DNA from: Dichomitus squalens LYAD-421 SS1
Lineage: Eukaryota > Basidiomycota > Agaricomycetes > Polyporales > Polyporaceae
DNA: 64,000 nt
Direction of reading: 5' to 3'
Assembly: GCF_000275845.1 (NCBI RefSeq)
Contig: NW_006766891.1
Coordinates: 1-64,000, forward strand
Part shown: positions 24,230-36,470 of the stretch, in pieces
Layout: each line of letters opens with the position of its first letter
Numbering within the stretch: the first letter of the stretch is position 1
Translations under genes and position numbers: made by a program
The notes under the pieces: model-generated
Databases searched by the model: none
Seen by the model: only the letters and a program-made list of their open reading frames with translations
Told to the model about the DNA's origin: nothing

Positions 24230-25615
24230 TCAAAGCAAACTCATGACCTCTTCTGGGTCAAAGTGAAGTGAATCGAAATGCAGCGAGTCGAGCCGCATCT
24301 CTAGATCGCTGTCTGCCTCTACGGTTGTCTGCTGGGTCACTTGGGAGCTCGAAGAAGGCCGGGAAAACATAGCCCCTGAGGACGCAGTAGATGTCCGTGA
24401 CGACGACGCAGAGAGGATAGCTACTGAGTCTATGGATTCCGGATGTGAACGAGATGAGGTGAACACGTCGTCCAAGCCCGCCGGGGCAGCCTGTGAAGGG
24501 ACCAGTCAGTGTGTATCACATAAGAGGCATACGCAGAGTGCGCTACATACAGACTGTGACGGAGCCGAGGTAGGATTGGAATCACCACTGCCAAACAGCT
24601 TCTGAAGCTCTAGGACGGATAGCCTCCGGACGAACGAGCGTCGCTTCTCGATCTTCGGAGCTTGCGCACCTTCTGAAGGCAAGAAGTCCTCGAGAAAGGG
24701 TGACGGTGTCCGTGTCCGTGAGAGGGTAGACTCGGCGGGTGACAGGGGACGAGCGGAGGGAGGAGAGTCCGAGTCGACGAGTGTAAGCGATGTCGGAGAC
24801 ATCATCTCGTCTGCAGGCGATGTGGGTCGGCTCGTCTGGTTTTCCTTGTCCTTGAACGAGGTGAACAGCTGTGCGATGTTAAGCGACTTCCGCCGTGACA
24901 GCGAGGGGGAGGTTGGTCTCGAAGAGGACGGCTCTTGGGTTGAGCGCGGTGATTGGAGCGTCGCGGCCTGCACGTCATTCCGGTTCTGGTCTTGACTTCG
25001 CGGTAAGTGCTGGTCCTGAGACGACCGTTGCGGTGCGCTGACCGTCGCTCTCCGGTCGCGGTTTCCCTTCCCGACGTTCTTGATCGAACGCAGAGCTTGG
25101 GTAGCTCGTGCGCGGAAGGTGCTCGTCTTCTTCGTCTTGACGCTGCGCTCCTGACCGACGTCCGCACCGCCTTCGTCCCGACGGAACTTCACAACTTCTA
25201 CGACGTCGATGTCGTCGTACCTGCGAATGCCCCTGCTCCGGATGTCCGCCAAGCCGTCCGGCTCGAGCTCCATTTCCATCTCGAGGTCTGCGGCACGAAG
25301 CTTAAAGTTCTTCATGCTCCTCCGAGGCATGACGACAGTCTCTTGGGACTCGTTCGAGAACGCACGGCGGAAGGCGGGCGCGCGGTTGTCTGTCTGCTGA
25401 CAAAAGCTGAGCGCGACGTCGAGTGCCTCCATGTCGAGGCTGTCCTTTGCGGCCTGCGTGGCGTCAAAGTAGCACCACGGAGGATTGTGCTCGTGCTCTT
25501 CTTCGGGCGGGTGGACAAAGACGTCGGGCACCTGCTGCATGACGAACTCCTGGGAGGGCGGGGGAACTGAGCTGAGGATTGAGGTGAGCTTGGTGTCAGA
25601 GAGCGTGGGCGCCAT
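24230..25615 (-). CDS. Serine-rich, intrinsically disordered protein of unknown function
   Basis: Two exons (25615-24551 and 24490-24230) give 441 residues. I do not recognise the family. An ordered-looking N-terminal segment (LTSILSSVPPPSQEFVMQQ, then NPPWCYFDATQAAKDSLDMEALDVALSF) precedes a basic/acidic region with IRRYDDIDVVEVVKF. Long Ser/Pro/Arg-rich sequence follows with many SP and TP sites (RPTSPADEMMSPTSL, SRTRTPSPF) and patches such as RRKSLNIAQLFTSFKDKEN and EKRRSFVRRLSVLELQKLFG that look like short binding helices. The C-terminus is acidic and carries a five-residue tandem, FDSLHFDSLHFD. The repeated basic-Ser helices resemble kinase or 14-3-3 docking sites, but this is only appearance. 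The start is the ATG before APTLSDTKL; a longer in-frame start exists upstream at 25726. Confidence 0.7.
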
Positions 25616-25940
25616 GGAGGGCGGTCGTAAACTGGACGAAAGGAAGGTAAGGTGAGCCCAGGCTGAAGAGCGCAGTGCCCGGGTGGAGGACGGTGGAGAT
25701 GTGCAGTGGCCGAGCGCGACGTTCAAGTCCGGACGCGTTCCCTGCGAGCGCTTGTGTTCATTGTATAGCGCTCAGACCCAGACGCGTCCCGTCAGCCGTG
25801 ATCGAGTCGCTGACTCAGCACCATAGCGCTTCTGCCGATGATTTCTCAAAACCATCCCCTCCGCCGTCATTGAATTCCTGGTGAAAAATCCATGGATACA
25901 AAGTCTATGCAAGTCGTAAAATCATAATCCTCTATGTATC
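25616..25940. other. Intergenic between MFS gene and disordered-protein gene
   Basis: 325 bp holding the promoter of the minus-strand disordered-protein gene and the MFS 3' UTR. It contains one bZIP-type TGACTCAGC about 190 bases upstream of the start codon. Confidence 0.45.
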
Positions 25941-28208
25941 TCATACTACCGCCTTCTCGCTCGCTTCAGGGACTTTCTTATCATCAAAGTCAGCACGAGA
26001 AGGCGGCTCTGTATGAATCGGTACGTTGTCTCGCAACGCCCATTTTGACTTGCTCCGCACCCATGCCCCGTATTTCTAAGCCCACCGTCAGCATCAACGT
26101 GCTTTTCGTGAACGATAAAGGAGGTGACTTACATAGAACAGAAACGGTACCGGCATGCACGCCGAGGCCAGAAACGCGAATACACTGCAAGCCCAGGCAT
26201 CCCCGAGATTGTGGTACAATGCCGGGCTAATCAGTGGGAATATGGCCGCGACAACGGAGCGAAGGATAACAGTGGACGCGATCGCACTGGCGCAGTATAT
26301 CGAATACGCGTCCATGAGGTATTGCGTCAATCCCTGCATGATGATTGCGCAAGAGAAGCCGAAGGGAATGCCAGCGAGCACTGGCACAATCCACGGAATA
26401 GGCGGGTCGCTTGTCCTATCGGCATGTAGTGAGTATGTCTCGTATGATTCGCATACCCATTCGTGTGCAACACTTACCAAGCGAACCAGAACAGGCTGAT
26501 TGGGAGGAAAATGCCGCCAACCATGGGCAGGTACAGCCTCCTATATGGGAGGAGAGGCTCAGCACAGCAGCGACAGTATATATATATTCAAACACAGGTA
26601 CGTACGCTTCTGGCACTGTCCTGCCGTCGTTGCGATCCATCGCTCTCCAGTAAAGTTTGTTCTGGATGGGGGCGAGCGATATACCTAACAGGTTTCCCAC
26701 GCCGATCCCAAGGAACGCCAGTCCGCCTTCTCCTTCAGAGAACCCTCTCCGTTCCTGGAACACGATGGGGTACGCCGCGAAGAATGCGTATAGCGTCGCA
26801 TATGCGATCGCAATGTAGATCGCGAGGAGCAGGACGATCGGTTCCGTGAACAGGAAATCTGTTGCGTCGAAGGTGAGCCATAGGAGCAACTGAGTCCTTT
26901 TGAGTATACGCACAGAACGGGCGACCCATGTCTCTTTTCAGAACAGCCGACAACGACACTGAGCGGTTGATGTCGAATCGCGATACAAAGAGCACCGCTC
27001 TGCCGCTCGCTTTCGTCAGCCGTCGCGCTCTCCGGCGGAGGAGCACAGGGCCAAACTGACCGCAAGAACAACAGGCATCGTGCATTCAGTACGGCTGCCA
27101 CGTTCTCGGCATCGCGTACTCACAGTTTCTGGGGTGAGGAAATAGTAGGACAGGGCGTTCAAGGCCGATACGATGAACATTATCCAGAACGAGAAACGCC
27201 ACCCCAGCCGGGATTGGGAAACCCAGCCACCGACAATAGGCCCCAGCACTGTAGTTCACGGTATGGTAAGAGCACTTTGTGATGCGAAATAATCCGCTGA
27301 GCGCACCAGGTCCCATCCATGGTGCCGTGCCGTACAGTGAAGTCGCAAAGCCCCGTTCTCGCGCGATCCACATGTCACTGAGGGCACCTCCAGCATTCGT
27401 CAGCGCTGTACATATTTAGTGAACCGTTGCACCGCTCCGTGAGCCGCAGGAAGACGCTGTATGAAGACGGAACACGCGTACGGGCCGATCCAAAAATACC
27501 GGCGAGGAGACGAGTGCTGAGGATCGTCGCAGCATTGTGCCCGAGAGCGCCGCCCAAATGGAAGAGCATGAACACCGAGGCGGTGAGCACAAACACGATC
27601 CGCTGATGTTACGGCAAGTCCCATTAGCGGACTCGGCAGAGATGAGAGCAGGCACCGAGACGCGGCGTCTTACCCGCCCGTATAGCTCGCCCAGCGGCGC
27701 GAACACAAGAGGGCCCAGGCCGAAGCCCAGCACGTAGAGCGAAACGCCGAGGATGGCGATCGTCTGGGATATGTGCAGTTCGGCGCTCATGGACGCCAGG
27801 CCGCCGGAGTAGCAGCTGCTGCAGAACGAGACGGTGAACGTCGACAAGGCCAGCTGCGAAACCCGAATGAAACCGAAGGGCGGTCAGCACGCGAGCCATA
27901 GTGCATTTGTCATGTCATGTAGAGATACCGCGACGCACCTGCCCGGTTATCATCCATTTTCGCGTCTTGGACCAGTTGAACGGGTTGTCTGCGTCGCCGA
28001 TGTCCCAGTCGACGCGGTATGGGTCCTCGCGAGTCCCGCTGCCGGGGTACTCGCTCGCGGAGGCGAACTTGAGGGACTTCCCCGCGGGGCCGCCGCGTTC
28101 CGTTCCGTCCGGGGCGCCGCGCTCGACGTCATGAGGAAGGCGGAGCACCGCCTCTTCGTCTGTAGCGTGAAGAGTCGTGGCCTGAGACATTGGTACGGAT
28201 GTCGCCAT
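25941..28208 (-). CDS. MFS multidrug/polyamine transporter (DHA1 family, Tpo-like)
   Basis: Exon 1 (28208-27939) encodes a soluble acidic N-terminus ending in DADNPFNWSKTRKW, the standard lead-in to TM1 in this family. Exon 2 (27853-27674) carries STFTVSFCSSCYSGGLASM and the loop signature FAPLGELYGR. Exon 3 starts at 27602 with a membrane segment ending LLAGIFGSA and continues after an intron as PLTNAGGALSDMW. Later blocks are VLGPIVGGWVSQSRLGWRFSFW, TPETYAPVLLRRRARRLTKASG (the hallmark cytoplasmic loop), YAFFAAYPIVFQERRGFSEGEGGLAFLGIGVGN and GIPFGFSCAIIMQGLTQYL. The stop at 25941 follows a short hydrophilic tail (VPEASEKAVV). Twelve membrane segments are expected in the plasma membrane. Proton-driven export of drugs, polyamines or own metabolites is the family role; the substrate cannot be read from the sequence. 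At least seven introns are present, not all mapped to the base. Confidence 0.88.
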
Positions 28209-28923
28209 GCTAGAGAAAGTCGTGAGGAAATTGAGTCGTCGGCTGCTAGGCTGTACGCACTATGTTTCGAGCTGGAGGAACAATCGAGCTCAAGGAGTAC
28301 AAACACGGCGACGGGGTTGGGAGCGTATTACCCTTGGAAAGTATATCATGGGAGCGAGCGTGTTTATATAGGTCGGAAGATCTGTCTTGCCGGTCATACG
28401 TACGGGGGAGTCATCCGACTCGTTCGGCCGTGAGTTGATCGCCACAAGATTTCGAAATTAGCGGTCGCCGGTTAGAGTAGTCGGAGGGTATGCTCGGCAT
28501 GGCGTCTGCCGCTTGCGGCATTCGGATTCCTCGGAGTCCGGACGATCATGGGACTCCTCCGAGTCCATTTCGACAATTCAACATGTTGGTCTCTTGCTTA
28601 TACCTCGCCGAGTCCCCCTGCCGTATGAGCGTGCAACCCGGCGACTGCAGCGCCTTCATATAAGATGGTCTATGAGACTACAAGTGCTGAGGCGGGCACG
28701 ACGGCTTGTCTGTAGACGCTCACGGTACTACATCCGAAATCCGCACACCAACCTCTACCTCCGTGTGTGCTGGTGTAGTAGAGAGGGGGACTGATTGAGT
28801 ATCGTCAACTAGGGCTAACAACGCGGAGGAACGGGCCTACGGATTGCATATCGTAGCAAGCTCGCGGACCGTATGTGAATTGTACGTATCTGAGTTTGAG
28901 GCTTCCAACATGAACTGTAAATG
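28209..28923. other. Intergenic, no gene recognised
   Basis: Upstream of the MFS transporter and downstream of TEL2. Contains a loose inverted repeat around 28530-28565 (CTCGGAGTCC ... GGACTCCTCCGAG). No coding signal. Confidence 0.5.
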
Positions 28924-31900
28924 CTACACCACGTCTATCATTGACCGCCTCCATCTGGACGTCAGCTCGTCCAATTTGAGTAGAACTGCAGCTGCGGCGC
29001 GACGCAGACGGACTTCCTGCGCTCCGCCTCCTCCGAGAACCCTCGCACCCTCCTCCAAGCTACCGAAGACCTTGTTGGCCCACTCGCCTGACCCAACGAG
29101 AAGCGCAGTATGTTCAAGGCCGAGCGAACGTCCACCGTCTAGATCGAGGCAGCCGTCCAAGACAATGAGGGCGAGCTCCAAGGCTGCTGTGAGGAGGGCA
29201 GCTTCCTTGTTGCTCTTCTTCTCTCCTGGGAGGCCCGACTTCCCATGTTGGTCCGGATCGACGCCGTCGTCCATGCCCTCTCCGCGCGAAACAGGGCGTG
29301 TACCGAGCGTGATCGCAAGCTCCAATGCATCGGGTGCAATGACCGCCAGCCACTCGCGAGCATTGCGTGCTGCATGGACGAGGACTGCAATAGTCTCCAT
29401 CATGCGCCCGAGAACAAGCGAGGAAAGCACCAGTCCCGTCCCCGCTCCCCGATACCTGTGCAAGAGGGGCTGGTGTGCGGTACGGTCTTCGCGCGCTTGC
29501 TCGTCTCGGAGGAAGAGCCAGAAGCGGTTAATCAGAGGGCAGATGAAGAACTCGGCGGCGACATCCGTGAAGGTTGTGAGCTTAGGATGTGTAGAACCAG
29601 TGTTCGCAATTGCCCGCCTGAGTGCGCTCCTTGCAGAGGATGACGACGGAGGAGAGACTTCAGCAATTCTGGGTGATCCACGGACGCGGAGGTGGCGTTC
29701 ACGGACGAGCTCTGGTACCTTGTCCGCCGTGGCATCTTTGCTCTTTTCGATTGCGACCTGGCTTATCCCGTCGAGAAGGAGCTGGACAGGATTGTTGGCG
29801 TTCAATTGATCGCTGGAAGTAAGATACTTGTTGTGAAGGGCGGGTGGGAGTCTTTTGCTTGGGAACGCGGTTTTCTCCGCCGTAAGGGGTTGCCGGCCGG
29901 ATAGTTCTGGGATGGGAAGAGAGGCTAGTTCCTGCGCACCAAGGGCCAGCGCATTGAGCATAGTGAACCGCTGGTCTGTAGAGTACTGGTTCGTGAAAAA
30001 TTGCTCGATGATCGTGCTGATGGAAGGTCGGAAGGTCGCACATACAATGAGCCGTCACAACTCGAAAGACAAAAACGATGACGTACGGCGCAGCCTTTCG
30101 AGGGCAGCAGGCGACAAGCGCATTCAAGGCTGCTTGTCGCTTATGATCGAAACCACCTAAGTCGTAATTGTCCTGCAAGCCGATGAAGCCATACACGAGG
30201 TTGACCGCGTTTTCCTCTGCGATCGTCGATCAGTTTCAAGTCACCGCTACAGGAGTCAGGCGCACCCAATTCTGTGCCGTAACCACTCTTCCTTCTGATA
30301 AGCTCTTCGGCTACATCGAGCGCTACCTCCACTTTTGCTACCGTGTTTTGCTCGTCGTCTGTTTGTACTCCGCTTGTAGGTCGAACCATCTCGCCAAGCT
30401 GCGCTAGGTACACAGGGCGAGATACTTTCTTGATGCCAACGTTTAGCGTAGGATCTTTCTCGATCTCAGCCAACTCGGAAGGTGTTGGGGAGGCGGAGCG
30501 TGAAGACGCAGGGGATGCGTATCCTGTGAGAGAGTCATCGGAGTCATACCCTGAAGCCGGAACCTCAATGGCGACGTTGCTTGGGGCCGATTCTTCTACC
30601 TCTGGTACCCTGATATGTCGGGTTTTCGACGAGTTCTCAGCGTCCAGATCCTCTGCCAGAACTTCATCTGCGTCCGCATCGCTCTGCCTGAGTACTTCTC
30701 TCAGCTGTCTGCACCAGGCGCTACCCTGTCCGTCCCCTTCCCATTCGCCGAAGTCGAGCTTCTTGCCCGCCGCACGAGCCACTTCTTCGGCTACCAGCAT
30801 CCCGCATCTACGCACCGAAGGATCAAGGTGTGAGATGTACAAGGAGATTGATTGGACGAATTGTGGCGACATGACCAGCTCATGGGCGGGGGATAGCGCA
30901 GGAAAGTGATTGACGGTGAGAAGCAGCAGTGCTGTGAGGTCTTTTGTCCTGTCAGTAACTAGCGCAGCGCGTTAGCCTGAAACCAAAGAACGTACATTGA
31001 TGCTGTGAAAGAAGTGAATGTCTGACATGGTCGGTATCAGTCCACAAGTCGATGACCTTCGCCAAGAGGACGTCCAATCCTACCATGTAGCAGTGAAAAG
31101 GGAGGTCAAGGAAGCCTAGCTTGGATGCCTACCTTCCCTTGTCCTTGACCCCTTCTGAGCACCGGCAGCCCAGCAAGCGAAGATTCTGGCATGACCCTCT
31201 CCCCATGTGCGGCCCAGAGCGACTGCGCTGAAGCAGTCAGAGAGCTCGGTATTCTCCTTTGTCAGGGGACCGAGCAATTGTCTGAGTAAATGCGCTTCCC
31301 GCTTGACTGATGCCCTTGTCCGTGGGGCAGGATCAAAAGCGGCACTGCAAGTCCTCACAGACGAGAACAGGGATGTCAGCACCGACCTCAGGGCGTGGGA
31401 GGTAGGTAGGGACACAAGTAGATCCGCCCAGAATCTTGAATAATCCAGAGCGTCGGCCGTCCCAAGACGAGCACGGATGGTGGGCATGACACTCTGAAAG
31501 AAGGAGGGCTGGGCGGGGCTCATGGGAACGGAAGGCGGAAACACCCCAACGTTGACCAATTTGCCAATGAGATAGGCAACGGATGCTTTTCGTTCTATGC
31601 AAGATGATACATCAATATCCGGGTTTGGCGTCGATTATGAGGACACACCTTGAGACCGTACAGTACAAGAGCTGAATATCAGGTTTTCCGTGCGGACACT
31701 CACGTTGGTGTAATATACTCCGGGTTCCAGAACAGACGGCAAATCGCGTCGGGTACCCATATAGTTCGTGACCTTAGCAGGTACGGCTATGATATCACGA
31801 ACACAATCCTCCCAGGTGACGGAATGCCTCCCAGTGAGAGCAGGTGTACCGCCGACAGGGAACAGAACAGAATGGAGGACGTCGATGGGATAAGCTTTGC

Positions 31901-32396
31901 ATAACTTGGCGAGCAAACCTACAGAATAATTCTGCAGAGGAACTGACAACAACGTAGAATAGGCATATAGGGCGATCTGGCTTGCCGCTGGAGACGCGAA
32001 AGACATCGCGTCTGGACAGAAGTACTGCTCAACCAATTCATACGCGGATTCCTGCGCAAGGAGAGGCTCCCAGGTTGGGATGACATGCTCCAGTAGAGCT
32101 CTTTGTAAAAGCGGAATATGTCGCGAAATGTTGAGCGTTTCACCGCGTATTGGAAAGACATCGATATGCCTGAACCGTGGGGGTAGAAGCCCAATGCTCG
32201 CGAGCGGCGCGGCTAGGAGTGAGAGGAGGGTAGACAGGTCTGGGATGGGAGCTTGGAGGCTATTGATAGTGTCGCGTATCTGCGCCAGGTTCGCGTCTGC
32301 GAAGTCAGCGGACATGGTGGACCAAAGGACGCGGCGAAGCGGAGGATGATGGAGGCGGGAGACAACCTTGAAGCTTGAAGCTTGAAGGGCGGTCAA
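28924..32396 (-). CDS. Telomere length regulation protein TEL2 (TELO2), TTT complex
   Basis: A long minus-strand gene of roughly 1,000 codons with several introns. The N-terminal part (LQAPIPDLSTLLSLLAAPLASIGLLPPRF, in two shorter conserved pieces) is followed by helical-repeat sequence. The diagnostic Telomere_reg-2 block then appears: LTALLLLTVNHFP, SISLYISHLDPSVRRCGML, VAEEVARAAGKKLDFGEW. An acidic, serine-rich linker and a C-terminal helical domain follow (NLVYGFIGLQDNYDLGGFD, PLINRFWLFLRDEQ, GLVLSSLVLGRMM, LLTAALELALIVLDGCLD). Tel2 works with Tti1 and Tti2 and Hsp90 to fold and stabilise PI3K-like kinases such as ATM, ATR and TOR. The start is either the ATG at 32396 or the one at 32315; the second begins directly at the conserved region (SADFADANL). 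It is divergent from the next gene across only 95-176 bp. Confidence 0.88.
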
Positions 32397-32491
32397 CGTT
32401 TGTCGACGCGCGCGCTCGGCGTCACCTTTGCCTCTGACTTCATCGACGACCTTGGCCTATACTTCCGACAAAGAGGGATTCTACTCCAACA

Positions 32492-33179
32492 ATGAGCGAC
32501 AATCTCGCGGCCGCCGCGACCCCTCAGGCGCACGATGCGGACATCGAGTACTTCGTTCGTAGGGGCATGACGAAGGGCTATCAGCTAATGTCTGTGGTCA
32601 CGCCTATCGTGTACACCATGTTCGCCACGACGCGCTACGGTCGAGCTCACCTCAACGTCAACCGGTTGCTTCGCGCGACTTGGATGGGGGGATCCCTCGG
32701 TGAGTTTTCTCTGCTCTAACGCGTTTCGCGCAACTTCATGAGTGCGCAGGTATCGTCGGAGGTGGTGCGTTCGAATACGCTCGGTCGGCGTACTCGAACC
32801 CAGAGAAGGTTCGGATCCGGAGGTTTCGTACTGCATACGATGTGAGTAGCACATTCTCATGTTACAACGCACGCGTCATCAAACACTTTCGGTCATTACA
32901 GACGGCATCCATTCGAGCAGACGACCACTCCACCATTGGTGGTATTTTGTTTGCAGTGATAACACCTGCGCTGTTTTGGAAGCGGGCCAACAGCATAAAT
33001 TGTGAGTCCATTATGTACCCGAAGCCACTAATATCTTCTCATGTTGTGTTCCAGTGATCCTCGGCGGTGCCGGTGTTGGCTCAGCCATCGGGTTAATAGC
33101 GCACCACGCAAGAACCGTCACAGGCGATCCTGCGCCGACTATCCCCGTGCCGGAAGTTCCACCGGTTGCCCCACATTGA
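32492..33179 (+). CDS. Small conserved membrane protein of unknown function
   Basis: Four exons (32492-32699, 32750-32841, 32902-33001, 33055-33179) join to 174 residues. I do not recognise a named family. After a short hydrophilic start comes YFVRRGMTKGYQLMSVVTP, then NRLLRATWMGGSLGIVGGGAFEY (in two parts across intron 1), which looks like a glycine-rich membrane hairpin. A charged loop (NPEKVRIRRFRTAYD), a hydrophobic segment (STIGGILFAVITPALFW) and a final glycine-rich helix (ILGGAGVGSAIGLIAHHAR) follow, with a proline-rich tail. Three or four membrane helices with small-residue packing are reminiscent of mitochondrial inner-membrane or early secretory proteins. Location is inference. It shares a short bidirectional promoter with TEL2, and its stop is 145 bp from the stop of the phosphoesterase. 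Confidence 0.75.
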
Positions 33180-33324
33180 GAGAAACTTAGTATAAGATCT
33201 ATCCTCTGGACTTGCGGATATTGTGACAGCATTGTACAATACACATGTTAATCTATCAGTCTCCAATCATGATAATCTCGGTCTCGCTATGGATACTACA
33301 CTTCAGTCGTCCGTTCTCGATGCT

Positions 33325-36209
33325 TCACTTCCTTCCTTCATCCTTCAGTCTACCGTCCACGATAGGATGAATGGTTGCCAGGTCCTCCCCCGAGCCAGTC
33401 AGCTCTGCATTCTCCTCCCCTCCCTTGCCTTGTTTCTTCTCAGTGTCCTGGCTCTCTTCCTTCGTTCGATCCTTGTCAAACTTCCCCTTCCTCATCGTCT
33501 CGCCATCGAAGCAGTCGACTTCACTCATGTGTTCGCGCCCCGAGATGCGCATATGGTCGCGGTAGTGTCCACGCGACCATCGCAGAGCGATGCCCGCGGC
33601 GCGTCTCCACAAGTCGCCAATAGCCCGCCCAGGGCTCAATGAGCGAGGAGAAGACGCATCCTTGAGCGTACCTACCGGGCTCTTGGCACGCGTCCCCGAG
33701 AGCCTGTCCTTGGACTTGGAACGAGAGCGGCGCGAAGCGTGCGATTGGCGGGCTCTCTCGCGAGAGATGACCGCAGGGGTCTCTGGGTCGAGGAGTTGCA
33801 ATGAGTGCATGCTGGCCATGCGTGAGAGGCGGTTCACGAAGCGGCAGCCTGTTACAGGGCAGCAAGAAAATAGCCTGAGCATATGGACCATGACTGGAAC
33901 AGTAGGCGCGTACCCAGCAAGTATTTGCGGACAATGGCGCTCATGAGTTGCCCGCTCTCGTCGTCTACGAGATAATTCTTTCCCTTGAGAGGTATGAAGC
34001 CGTCATGGCCTTGCGCCATATATTCTCGTGTGACGATCTTGTACATCTTACCGCCCTTCGTGCGCTGGATCGGCTCCCCGTCAACGAGGGTCACTGTCGA
34101 CTGTGTTGCCGTGTTCTGCAATAGGCTCGTCATAGAAGACGATGCAGACCCTCGCCGTTCCGAAGATACGTAACCACTGTGCGCGGGCGACGTGGGAGTG
34201 GTGGCACCAGAATTGCTCGTGCTACCACTGGGTTGCTCCTGGAGAAGCCAGACGCCTAGCACGCGTTGGCCCGGGGGACGACGGGAGTCCCAAGACACAC
34301 GGAAGCCAGAGATCACCGGGAAGCGTCTGCAAACCCAAAGACGGAGTGAGCACAATACCGGTAGTGTTGAGGAGACACACTGGTGCATACCCTTCTTGCG
34401 CCGGCCACGTCTCGAGCGATGCTTCGAGCGCAGCCCAGATGGTCTCGCCATCCAGTTCAAGGACGACGATCGGATCCTCAAACGGCAAGATCTCGAGAAT
34501 ATTTCCCAGGGTTATGGGACCCGGGCCATATACTGAGTCTCCTCGCAGGGTACCAGCGCAAATGAAAACACCGTCGGACCCTCCGCCGGTCTGAAGACAA
34601 AGCGCATCATCGTATGCATGACGGAGGACATCGGCAAACCAGTTCGCTGCAGCGGTCTAGTGATAGTGGTCAGAATGCGTGTGTCATTCATGCTCGAGGA
34701 CAGCTTCTTACTTCTTGCACGCGAATCAGCGAAGAGCGGAGGTCCAATTCCACCGCGCTCTTGCAGACGGGTGTTTTGAGTGCAGAGGAGACAGACGAAA
34801 GGAGATCCTTGAGCAGTTCTGCCACACGCTCATTCTTCCTGCAGTCTGGCCTCGTTTCATGATGCTTTCCTGTGATGCAGCTCAGTTTCCTCTAAATGGA
34901 CCCCACCGAACCAACTGCTCTTGTCGAAATTGTACCTTTGACAACCTTGATAACCTTCCTCCGCACGCTCCCTTCAGGGGTATCTGCAAGTTCCAGGGTT
35001 AGTTCACTTAAGTCCCTGAAGTCCGTTCCGCTCTTGACGACGAGGACGTCGCCATGATCCTGCTCTCCGCCAAGGACCTCCTGGTTCACGTCGTAATTTT
35101 CCCAAGACGTTACGCCCTTGGATATGTAGTACAGATGGTCATGACCTCCGAAGATGATATCGGCGCCATGTAGGTTATGGATAGGGTTCGTCTCTTGTGC
35201 GGACGGTGACAGAGCGTTAATCGCCTTGGCAAGCGCGACGTCCTGGTAGCAAGCCACTTTGTCAAAGAGAAATTGAGTCCGTTCTAAGCGGGCCGACCTA
35301 CGTTTGGCACTCTGGAAGCGGTGTGTCAATTATATGGCTGCACCTTTCAAGAGGCATCACTCACCTGGCATGAGTCAGTGCAATGACGACTTCACACTTG
35401 TGCTCGCCTTCTGGGTCCCGCAAACGCTTGGAAAGGTCGATAGCGACCTCCGCCATGTCCTTGTACTTGAAGTTGGATGGCCAAGTGGAGACGGTGGCTA
35501 TCCATTCCCTGGACAATATTGAATTATCTCTGATCCGTTCTACACAGACTGAAGCAGAAGGGCTCCGGCTTACTTCTCCACGAGCCCAATGATGCCAATA
35601 CGGATACCGGCTCGCTCGAACACGTAGAACTCGAGCAAGCCTTCCGGGACACGAGAAGTCTCAGTGTCGATGATGTTGCTCAGGAGCCATGGCTGTTTCT
35701 AAACGTCAACGTTTCACGCTATGGTCACACGAGCAAGGACTGACAAAGTTTGTGTCTTTGATCAGCTTGGATAGATGAGGGTACCCTAAAGTGGAATACA
35801 GGTGTCTTGCACAGCGTAGTGCAGTTGACGAGGGACATTCTTACCGAAGTCGAAGTCGTGGTTTCCTTAGATACCGAGTGTATCTGAGACTATGATACGG
35901 AATGCGGTGTGTGGACGGGAAGGGCTCACCTGTAAGGGAGATATCTGGAGCGATTGCATTCATGATGGGAACCATATGACTTCCTCTAGTGACAGAGCTC
36001 TCCACCGATGGGCTGAAAACGTCGCCCGAGAATAATACCAGTCCGTCACGCTTTCCATCTTCCCTTAGAGGCCACTGATCTCGAACATCGTCAAGCAAGG
36101 CAGCCCATTGGGTTACATCGATCGTCTCCGGGGATTTGGGATGCAGCTTGAACGGTTGCACGCGGTAGACATCATTGAAATGAGCAATGCTGAGCGTTGT
36201 CATCTTCAC
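33325..36209 (-). CDS. Intracellular 5'-nucleotidase-like metallophosphoesterase (UshA/SMN1 type)
   Basis: A multi-exon gene with the two-domain 5'-nucleotidase layout. The N-terminal calcineurin-like metallophosphatase has its metal ligands in order: LSIAHFNDVYRV, LFSGDVFSPS, GNHDFDFG (split near an intron at about 35.85 kb), ALTHAR and IFGGHDHLYY. The C-terminal substrate domain contains LQTGGGSDGVFICAG, ITLGNILEILPFEDPIVVLE and EGYAPVC, then YKIVTREYMAQGHDGF. Beyond that is an Arg/Ser/Lys-rich tail of about 190 residues (SHASRRSRSKSKDRL) with no fold. There is no signal peptide, so it should act inside the cell, unlike secreted UshA or animal ecto-nucleotidase. Substrate (nucleotide or other phosphoester) is open. 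An alternative ATG lies two codons downstream (36203). Confidence 0.85.
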
Positions 36210-36470
36210 ACTTCTGGAGTTGCGTCAAGGCGTGGTCCAAGCCAGCAACGGAGGGGATCAGGAGGAGAGAGATATATTCGGCGACAACCCGGGGCAAGGC
36301 CCTTCCCGACATGCGCGTCTATGTAAGCATCCTTTATGGCTCGGGCGCCGCTTCGCACCAAAATAGGCAACACGCTCTTCATCGACCACCTCGACGCGCT
36401 GTCTCTTAGAGCCAGCGGACGGCCTCCCTCCTACTAGCTCTTCCTCTTGTCCGGGATTGGTAGGAAAGAC

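Noticed and set aside
28844..29809. Plus-strand frame of 321 codons
   Set aside because: Lies opposite the conserved C-terminal domain of TEL2; Ser/Arg-rich composition is that of a reverse frame.
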